From NCBI RefSeq assembly GCF_021555175.1, contig NZ_JAKGRW010000019.1:1-64000 (forward strand): DNA of 64,000 bases. The letters run 5' to 3'. The notes beneath the pieces were generated by a model, which saw only the letters and a list, made by a program, of their open reading frames with translations, did not search any database and was not told the DNA's origin. Positions 55,292 through 61,740 of this stretch are shown here, in pieces (within the stretch, counting starts at the first letter, position 1; every line of letters begins with the position of its first letter). The stretch comes from Nocardioides alcanivorans (GTDB lineage Bacteria; Actinomycetota; Actinomycetes; Propionibacteriales; Nocardioidaceae). The translations under genes were made by a program, and so were the position numbers.

Positions 55292-56641
55292 TCACTTCTT
55301 GACCTTGACCACCTTCTTGGTCTTCGTGACCGCCTTCTTGACCTGGGCGTCACCGAGGTACTTCACCTTGACGGCCTTCTTGCCCGGCTTGACCGCCTTC
55401 GTGACCTTGACCTTGACCTTGGTCGCGCCGTTGGCGTTGAGCCTTGCGGTGACCTTCCTGCCGGCGAACACCACCCGAACGTTGCCGGTCGGCTTCACCC
55501 CCGCAGCCGTCACCTTGACCTTGAACACGGCCTTCTTGCCCCGCTTCACCTGTGCCTTCTTGACCTCCACCTTCACGGTGCCGGCGACCTTGGCCGGAGT
55601 GGGCGTGGGGGTCGTCGGGGGCACCTCCCCCACGTCGGTCATGTCATAGAGGCTGTTTCGACCGTCCACGAGGCGCAGGTAGTCGGCAATCCCGTAGAAG
55701 CCCTGCTCCGTGGACATGCTGTTCCGGTTCGTCGAGGGCTGGTTGTACCAGAAGCCGCCACCGTCGATGTAGAAGTTGGTGACTGCCGCTGCCGCGCTGC
55801 CGCCGCTCTTGACGAACCGCGGGTCCGTCGCCGGGTCGATCCCGAGCGGGGTCAATGCCGCGATCGCCTGGACGGTGCTCTCGACGCTCTCGCCGAAGCT
55901 GGCGAAGGCGCCGCTGTCCTTCTGGATGTTCGCAAGCACGGTCACACCGCGCTCCAGCGCCGCAGCGACTGCCGGCTGGTCCTTGTAGGGCGCCAGTGCC
56001 TGCATCGTCATGCCCGTCATGTCCGGGTCAGGGGTGCTGCCGAAGAACGCCCACCCGCCCCCGTTGATCTCTGCTGCGAGCGTGAGGTCGACCAGGGCTT
56101 GCCGCGTGGTCGGGTTGACCACACCCTCGACCACGGGGATCTCGTAGTTGTTGGAGTCCAGCGCGAGGAGCCCGAAGATCCGCTGGTTGGGCAACCGCAT
56201 CGTGTCCAGGTCGGCGAGACCTTCGAGCAGGTTGTGACCGCCCACGTCCGAAGGATCCTCACCGATCGCCGTGACGGCGAGGATCACTCGCTCGAACTCG
56301 GTCGCCGCACCCAGCTTGCCGTCCTTCGCGACCACGTCGTCGACGAGGTTCTCGTAGTAGGTGCTGAGCCACTCCTCGGCACCCGGAGTGTTGTTGCGGG
56401 CAAGGCCGAGCGCCTTCCACTCGAGGCCGAGGCCGGACGGTTCGTAGTTGTCCAGGATGTACTGGCCGGTTGCGGCCTGCATCTCCCGGAACTTGGCGAC
56501 GAGTGCGTCGTCGGAAGCAGCGACAGGAGCTGCGTGTGCGGTGCTGGCGACCAACGCCGGGGCGAACCCGACGAGGAGGGCCAGGACGGCGAGGAGTGGG
56601 GCCAGCGCGAGTGCGCGTAGACCCTTGACGGGCGGTTTCAT
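55292..56641 (-). CDS. Secreted alpha/alpha-barrel protein (transcobalamin/intrinsic-factor N-domain-like) with basic Ig-like tail
   Basis: This is a 449-residue secreted protein. After the signal (ALAPLLAVLALLVGFAPALVA), residues ~45-340 are a helical-hairpin barrel of the terpenoid-cyclase/prenyltransferase type: GLGLEWKALGLARNNTPGAE, FERVILAVTAIGEDPSDVGG, RIFGLLALDSNNYEIP, NGGGWAFFGSTPDPDMTGMT and DSGAFASFGESVESTVQAIA. The GGxAFFG-then-DxD pattern is shared with the cobalamin-binding barrel of intrinsic factor and transcobalamin. A Pro/Thr linker and a lysine-rich Ig-like module follow (VKPTGNVRVVFAGRKVTARL). The ATG at 56641 lies behind a hairpin-masked Shine-Dalgarno sequence and a cobalamin riboswitch. 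Extracellular corrinoid binding is the best inference. Confidence 0.83.
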   Translation of the reverse strand: MKPPVKGLRALALAPLLAVLALLVGFAPALVASTAHAAPVAASDDALVAKFREMQAATGQYILDNYEPSGLGLEWKALGLARNNTPGAEEWLSTYYENLVDDVVAKDGKLGAATEFERVILAVTAIGEDPSDVGGHNLLEGLADLDTMRLPNQRIFGLLALDSNNYEIPVVEGVVNPTTRQALVDLTLAAEINGGGWAFFGSTPDPDMTGMTMQALAPYKDQPAVAAALERGVTVLANIQKDSGAFASFGESVESTVQAIAALTPLGIDPATDPRFVKSGGSAAAAVTNFYIDGGGFWYNQPSTNRNSMSTEQGFYGIADYLRLVDGRNSLYDMTDVGEVPPTTPTPTPAKVAGTVKVEVKKAQVKRGKKAVFKVKVTAAGVKPTGNVRVVFAGRKVTARLNANGATKVKVKVTKAVKPGKKAVKVKYLGDAQVKKAVTKTKKVVKVKK

Positions 56642-56678
56642 GGTTCCCTTCCGGCTGCAATGGCTGGGCGAGGGAACC
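56642..56678 (-). promoter_or_regulatory. Shine-Dalgarno-sequestering hairpin of the alpha/alpha-barrel gene
   Basis: ggttccc (56642-56648) and gggaacc (56672-56678) are perfect inverted copies. The first contains the GGAAGGGAACC ribosome binding site adjoining the ATG, so folding blocks initiation. It is the expression platform for riboswitch 3. Confidence 0.65.
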
Positions 56679-56737
56679 CGCCGAGAGAGCAGGAAGTCCC
56701 TACCCTGCGATCGCGACAGCGAGTAGTGGCGGTGTTG

Positions 56738-56848
56738 CTGCCCAGGCAGGCCTCCCGACTCTCCGTCGACTGCTCGACGGACCACGGTTGCGCGTCAGCG
56801 CCGGATTTCGACCGGCTTCCCCTGATCTGGACACATGTGAAGTTGTCG
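56738..56848 (-). promoter_or_regulatory. Cobalamin riboswitch 3
   Basis: On the minus strand the core is CAGGGGAAGCCGGTCGAAAT then CCGGCGCTGACGCGCAACCG, with the 3' element GAGTCGGGAGGCCTGCCTGG. It deviates from consensus at GGTC (for GGTG) and ACGCGC (for NCCCGC), but the layout is the same as the other two. It lies between the barrel gene and the divergent BtuF-like gene. Confidence 0.85.
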
Positions 56849-56934
56849 CCCACAGGCTACCGCCTCCCTGCGGCGCCCACCCCGCCTCCCACGCAATCCC
56901 CCTCTCGAGGAGGCCTACCTCCTACGCTCGTCCC

Positions 56935-57819
56935 ATGCGCGTGGTCTCCCTGCTCCCGTCCACCACCGAGATCCTCTTCGGACTCGGCGCCGGGGACGAC
57001 GTCGTCGGCGTGACCTTCGAGTGCGACCATCCGGCCGAGGCACGAAGCCGGCGGATCGTCTCCACCTCCGCACTTCCCGACGGGCTGAGTCCGCGCGAGA
57101 TCGATGACTTCGTCTCGGCCGCCGTACGCCGCGGCGAGGATCTCTATCACCTGCAGGCGGACGCACTGGCCGAGCTCGACGCCGACCTCGTCGTCACCCA
57201 GGACCTGTGCGCCGTCTGCGCCATCGACGTCGCCGCCGTCGACCAGGCGCTCGGCTACCTGGGTTGCAGTGCCGACGTCCTCACCTTCGACCCCCACACG
57301 GTCGCGGAAGTGCTCGACTCCGTGATCGTGCTCGGCAAGCGCACCGGCAGGTACGCCGCCGCACAGGCTTGGGTGGACTCGTTGCGGCAGCGTCTGGAGA
57401 CGGTCACCCATGCCGTTGCCGGCGCCCCGCGCCCCCGGGTGCTGGTGCTGGAATGGACCGACCCGCCGTACGCACCGGGACACTGGATCCCCGAGATGGT
57501 CGAACTGGCCGGCGGCATCGCCGTCCTCGGCGCCACGGGTGAGAAGTCCGTCCGCGTCAGCTGGGATCAGGTGACCGCGTCCCGCCCCGACGTGGTGGTC
57601 TGCGCCCCGTGCGGCTATGACCTCGACAACGCGACCGAGTTGGCCAGGCAGGCCGCACCCCGGTTCCCGGGCATCCCGGTGTGGGCCGTCGACTCCAACG
57701 CTTCCTTCGCTCGCCCCGGCCCGCGCATCGTCGACGGGGTCGAGACCCTGGCAGCACTCCTGCATCCGGACCGCTTCACCCCAGCGACGGCCCTCGCCGC
57801 AACTGCGGTGCACGCATGA
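56935..57819 (+). CDS. BtuF-like corrinoid/siderophore-binding protein without signal peptide
   Basis: This 294-residue type III binding-protein fold has the pattern of cobalamin-binding BtuF homologues: MRVVSLLPSTTEILFGLGAG, VVGVTFECDHPAEARSRR, DLVVTQDLCAVCAIDVAAVD, VLVLEWTDPPYAPGHWIPEM and the C-terminal SRPDVVVCAPCGYDLDNATE. There is no signal peptide or lipobox, so it would stay in the cytosol as a carrier or sensor rather than feed an ABC importer; no btuC/btuD is nearby. The ATG is at 56935. It is divergent from riboswitch 3 and coupled to the cardiolipin synthase gene by ATGA overlap. Confidence 0.82.
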   Translation: MRVVSLLPSTTEILFGLGAGDDVVGVTFECDHPAEARSRRIVSTSALPDGLSPREIDDFVSAAVRRGEDLYHLQADALAELDADLVVTQDLCAVCAIDVAAVDQALGYLGCSADVLTFDPHTVAEVLDSVIVLGKRTGRYAAAQAWVDSLRQRLETVTHAVAGAPRPRVLVLEWTDPPYAPGHWIPEMVELAGGIAVLGATGEKSVRVSWDQVTASRPDVVVCAPCGYDLDNATELARQAAPRFPGIPVWAVDSNASFARPGPRIVDGVETLAALLHPDRFTPATALAATAVHA

Positions 57820-59329
57820 GCGGCATCGACTGGTCCTACGTGCTCACGTGGACCGTCGTGGCCCTCCAGATCATCCTTCGCATCGTGGCGTTGGGCGTGA
57901 TCCCCGGCAACCGCAAACCTTCCTCCGGGATGGCATGGCTCCTGCTGATCCTGATCGAGCCCTTCATCGGTTTCACCATCTTCCTGTTGCTCGGACGCAC
58001 CAACCTCGGACGCAAGCGGCACGCCCGCCAAGTACGGGCGAAGCAGCAGGTCGCGGAGCAGCTGGGCGAGTTCACCGATCCAGCCGCAGACACGGCAGCG
58101 CTGGCGGGCGCACCGACGTACGTGTCCAGTGTCGTCGAGCTCAACCACACCCTGGGGGCGCTCCCCCTGAAGCTCGGGAACGGCGTCGAGCTGATGGCCG
58201 ACTACCGCGGCACGATCACCGCGATGGCGCAGGAGGTGGACCGGGCCGAGGCCTTCGTGCACGTGGAGTTCTACATCTCGGCCTGGGACGAGGTCACTGA
58301 TCCGCTCTTCGCGGCGATGGCGCGCGCCGCCGAGCGGGGCGTGGAGGTGCGGCTGCTCTTCGACCACCTCGGCTCGCGCGGGTTGCCGGTCTACAAGGAG
58401 TTCACGCATCGGTTGGCCGAGACCGGGATCGAGTGGTACCCGATGCTTCCGATCATGCCGTTGAAGGGTCGGTGGCGACGTCCCGACCTGCGCAACCACC
58501 GCAAGCTTCTCGTCGTCGACGGACGGGTGGCCTTCACCGGTTCGCTCAATCTCACCGAGCCCGGCTACAACAAGCCGAAGAACCACAAGCTCAGCCGGGA
58601 GTGGGTGGAGCTGATGGTGCGTCTGGAGGGTCCGATCGTGGCCTCGGTCGATGCGGTCTTCGCCGCCGACTGGTACACCGAGACTGGCGAGAAGCCGAAC
58701 TCCGAGCAGGCCGATGCATGGCGGCCCGTACTCACCGATCCGGTCCCACCGACTCGACGGGAGTCGAGCACGGTGGGCGACGTCGCCTGCCAGCTCGTGC
58801 CCAGCGGTCCGGGCTATGTCGCGGAGAACAACCTGCGGATGTTCACCACCTTGATCTACAACGCGTCACACCGCATCTCGCTGACCAGCCCCTACTTCGT
58901 CCCCGACGAGTCGCTCCTCTACGCGGTGACGACCGCGGCACAACGAGGGGTCGACGTGGAGTTGTTCGTGAGCGAGCTGTCCGACCAGTTCATGGTCGGG
59001 CACGCCCAGGCGTCCTACTACCGGGCGCTGCTCGAAGCGGGAGTGAAGATCCACCAGTACCCCGCGCCGTACATCCTCCACTCGAAGCACTTCACCATCG
59101 ACGACGACGTGGCCGTGGTGGGTTCGAGCAACATGGACATGCGCTCGTTCGCCCTCAACTACGAGGTCTCGCTCATGATGCTCGGCCGCGACATCGTCTC
59201 CAGCATGCGACAGGTGGAGGACCGCTACCGCGAGATCAGCAAGCCACTGACCCTCGACGAGTGGGACCAACGCTCCCCGCCCTCAAGTACGTCGACAACG
59301 TGATGCGGCTGACCGCGGCGCTGCAGTGA
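57816..59329 (+). CDS. cls: Cardiolipin synthase (phospholipase D family), one frameshift
   Basis: This membrane enzyme joins phosphatidylglycerols into cardiolipin. Two N-terminal membrane helices (LTWTVVALQIILRIVALGVI, MAWLLLILIEPFIGFTIFLL) are followed by two HKD motifs, HRKLLVVDGRVAFTGSLN and HSKHFTIDDDVAVVGSSN. A base is missing in the C run 59275-59278; repair changes the end to RSPALKYVDNVMRLTAAL with a stop at 59327-59329 and gives about 504 residues. The ATG at 57816 overlaps the BtuF-like stop. It is convergent with the ZIP gene, 13 bases apart. Confidence 0.94.
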
Positions 59330-59342
59330 CAGCCGCATCACG

Positions 59343-60125
59343 TCAGGCGAGCCCCAACAGTCCCAGGCTCAACGCCATGGTGCCGGCGCCAGCCGTTGAC
59401 GACATCGCCGCCGTGCGGACGGTGGCCAACCGACAGGCACTCGGGAGCAGCTCGGTGACCGCGATGTGCAGCATCACGCCGGCGACCAGGCCGAACACCA
59501 GCGCATGGGCGGCCGCGGGAAGCAGTGCGATCAGCAGCAGGTAGCCGAGCACCGCGCCCACCGGCTCGGCCAGCCCCGAGAGTGCGGCAGCCGCGACGGC
59601 CCTGCCTCGGCCGACCCCGGCGCCGTGGAGAGGTGCGGCCACCGCGATGCCCTCGGGCACGTTGTGCAGTGCGATGGCGAGGGCGACCGTCGCACCGGCT
59701 GCGGGGTCGTCGACCGTCGCGACGAAGGTCGCCAGGCCCTCCGGCAGGTTGTGGGCGCTGACCGCGAGTGCCACCACCACCCCGCTGCGCAGCAGCCGCT
59801 GCCGCTCCGCGCCAGGACCGTGGGCGTGCGTCTCTCCCCGCTGCCGACCACCGGCCCACCGTTGCAGCCCCGCCGTGATCCCGGAACCGGCCGCGACCAG
59901 GAGCAGGGTCGTCCCCCAGGCCGATCTCGATCCGAACGCAGACGCGAGTCCGTCGGCTCCCTTGGGGATGATCTCGACAGCCGACACGAGCAGCATCGCT
60001 CCAGCAGCGAATCCCAGTGCTGCCGCCAACCCGGCATCGCTGCGCAACCGGTGGTGCACGGCGGCCAACCCGCCGAGCGCCGTCGCCGCGCCAGCCAACG
60101 CCGTGAAGGCGAAGGCGATCAGCAC
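59343..60125 (-). CDS. ZIP family divalent metal transporter
   Basis: This 260-residue membrane protein has eight or so helices and the two ZIP metal motifs, VSAHNLPEGLATFVATVD and ALHNVPEGIAVAAPLHG, separated by one segment. A histidine-containing loop (RGETHAHGPGAERQR) precedes them. ZIP proteins move zinc or related metals into the cytosol. The GTG start at 60125 overlaps the end of the upstream gene. It sits at the end of the nrdA-nrdB string, which fits metal supply to a metal-dependent reductase (inference). Confidence 0.9.
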   Translation of the reverse strand: MLIAFAFTALAGAATALGGLAAVHHRLRSDAGLAAALGFAAGAMLLVSAVEIIPKGADGLASAFGSRSAWGTTLLLVAAGSGITAGLQRWAGGRQRGETHAHGPGAERQRLLRSGVVVALAVSAHNLPEGLATFVATVDDPAAGATVALAIALHNVPEGIAVAAPLHGAGVGRGRAVAAAALSGLAEPVGAVLGYLLLIALLPAAAHALVFGLVAGVMLHIAVTELLPSACRLATVRTAAMSSTAGAGTMALSLGLLGLA

Positions 60126-60547
60126 CGCCAGCCCTCCGCCCAGGTCACCACAGCGCGGACGCCGGGGTCAGGGTCCGTGGCGAGCGTGACCAGCAGGTCA
60201 TCGGGAACCGTCGGATTGGCCGCCACCCACCCCCGAACCAGCGGGTCGGGGTCGCGGGACAGCTTCCGGAGCACGGGCGCCGGGGTGTGTTCGTTGCGGG
60301 CCACGCACCTGCGCACGCCGACCTCGGCGTCATCGGCCAACACCTCCAGCACCTCGCGCGGAGCGTGGTGGGCGAGGGCCGCGCTCTCGCGGATCACCGC
60401 CTTCGGCGACGCCGCCAACGCATGCACCCGTCGTACCTTGCCCTCGCTTGCCGGGGGTGAGGCGAAGCTGGACAGCGGCGGCCCGGCGGCGGTGGAAGCC
60501 GCCAGGGCCGCGCGTTGCCCCGGGGTGAGGAAACCCATGCAGGACAT
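60119..60547 (-). CDS. Small HEAT/LRV-like repeat protein
   Basis: This 142-residue helical repeat protein has units of ~24 residues such as LAASPKAVIRESAALAHHAP, LADDAEVGVRRCVARNEHTP, LSRDPDPLVRGWVAANPTVP and LATDPDPGVRAVVTWAE. This is the pattern of leucine-rich variant/HEAT-like repeats. It lies four bases after nrdB. ATG codons at 60547 and 60538 are both possible starts. Its function is unknown; such repeats bind proteins. Confidence 0.75.
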   Translation of the reverse strand: MSCMGFLTPGQRAALAASTAAGPPLSSFASPPASEGKVRRVHALAASPKAVIRESAALAHHAPREVLEVLADDAEVGVRRCVARNEHTPAPVLRKLSRDPDPLVRGWVAANPTVPDDLLVTLATDPDPGVRAVVTWAEGWRC

Positions 60548-60551
60548 GGCC

Positions 60552-61532
60552 TCAGCCCTGCTTCGCGTTCACCTCGTAGGAGGTGTTGATCGACTCGAAG
60601 AAGTTGACCAACTGCAAGGTGTCGTTGGCCGTCGCCATCCACTTGGCCGGGTTCGCCACCTGGTAGTGAGCCTCGAAGCCGAGTTCCTCCAGCCGGCGGT
60701 CGGCCAGGTACTTCACGTACTGGTTGATGTAGTCGGCGTTGAGCCCGAGGATCCCACCGGGCAACAGGTCCCGGTTGTAGGCCTCCTCCATCTCCACTGC
60801 GTCGAGGACCATCTGGCGGATCTCGTCAGCGAACTCGGGCGTGGCGATGTCGGGGTTCTCCTCGAGCACCGTCAGCACCAGGTTGATGCCGAACTTCAGG
60901 TGGAGTGACTCGTCGCGCACGATCCACTCGATGAGCGAGCCGAAGTTGCGCAACAGGTTTCGCTGCCGGAAGCTCAGCGCCACCATGAAACCGGAGTAGA
61001 ACCAGATCCCTTCGAGGATCACGTTGTAGGCGATCAGGTTGCGGACGAAGTCCTGCTTGCCCGCGGTGGTCGTGATGTCGAGTGTCTGCTCGGTCATCCG
61101 CTTGATGAAGCGGACCTGGAACTCCTCCTTCGCCGCCATCGACGGCACCGTCACGTGCGAGGCGTACGCCGCCTCTCGATCGATCGGGAACGTCTCCAGC
61201 ACGTACTCGAAGCTCATGCAGTGGTTGGCCTCCTCCCACATCTGCTTGGCGAGATACAGGTGTGCCTCCGCCGCGTTGACGTAGGGGTAGACGCCGAAGG
61301 CCAGGGCCTTGTTGACGAGCAACTCGTTGGGGTTGAAGTAGCTCATCAAGAAGGTGAGCGCGCGACGTTCGTCGTCACTCATCCGCTCGAAGTCACCCAG
61401 GTCCTCCCCCAGCTGGATCTCGTTGGGGAACCAGGTGTTGGCGACCGCCTGGTCATACAGCTCCATCGCCCACGGGTAGGTGACGGGCTTGAGGAGGAGA
61501 CCCTCCTCGATTCCGGTGCCGAGAATCGGCAT
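60552..61532 (-). CDS. nrdB: Ribonucleotide reductase small subunit, class Ic-type (Phe at radical Tyr)
   Basis: This 326-residue ferritin-like subunit holds the dimetal/radical site for the large subunit. Metal-ligand helices are MSYFNPNELLVNKAL (Glu where class Ia has Asp), MWEEANHCMSFEYVLETF (ExxH), GIWFYSGFMVALSF region with the Glu in ILEG, and EWIVRDESLHLKFG (ExxH). The residue four after the ExxH His, Tyr in class Ia, is Phe here, as in Chlamydia-type class Ic enzymes with a Mn/Fe cofactor. It is downstream of nrdA; the GTG-free ATG start at 61532 has GGAAGGACG upstream. Confidence 0.93.
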   Translation of the reverse strand: MPILGTGIEEGLLLKPVTYPWAMELYDQAVANTWFPNEIQLGEDLGDFERMSDDERRALTFLMSYFNPNELLVNKALAFGVYPYVNAAEAHLYLAKQMWEEANHCMSFEYVLETFPIDREAAYASHVTVPSMAAKEEFQVRFIKRMTEQTLDITTTAGKQDFVRNLIAYNVILEGIWFYSGFMVALSFRQRNLLRNFGSLIEWIVRDESLHLKFGINLVLTVLEENPDIATPEFADEIRQMVLDAVEMEEAYNRDLLPGGILGLNADYINQYVKYLADRRLEELGFEAHYQVANPAKWMATANDTLQLVNFFESINTSYEVNAKQG

Positions 61533-61579
61533 GTCAGTTCACGTCCTTCCTTCTGATGTCGTCATCGTTCGTAGGGCAG

Positions 61580-61666
61580 CCCACCCCGGAGGTCGAGCCC
61601 ACCCCGGAGGTCGAGCCCACCCGAGGTCGAGCCCACCCCGGAGGTCGAGCCCACCCGGAGGTCGAG
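61580..61666. repeat. 18-bp tandem repeat between nrdB and nrdA
   Basis: Five imperfect head-to-tail units of cccaccccggaggtcgag (two shortened to 16 and 17 bases) fill most of the 208-base nrdA-nrdB gap. Confidence 0.9.
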
Positions 61667-61710
61667 CCTGTCGAGACCACCTTCTGCAGCCGGTCTCGAC
61701 AAGCTCGACC
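61660..61710. repeat. Dispersed inverted repeat element between nrdB and nrdA
   Basis: ggtcgagcctgtcgagacc and ggtctcgacaagctcgacc are 19-base arms with one mismatch around 13 bases. The same sequence occurs, translated in frame, inside nrdA (near 61850-61875) and in mazG (near 6095-6126). Confidence 0.85.
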
Positions 61711-61740
61711 GTCGGGTCTCGCCATCGGGTCAGGAGCGGG

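Noticed and set aside
61580..61666. CRISPR array or replication iterons in the nrdA-nrdB gap
   Set aside because: The 18-bp units are contiguous with no spacers, and no cas, rep or par genes are near; slippage of a GTCGAG element explains it better.
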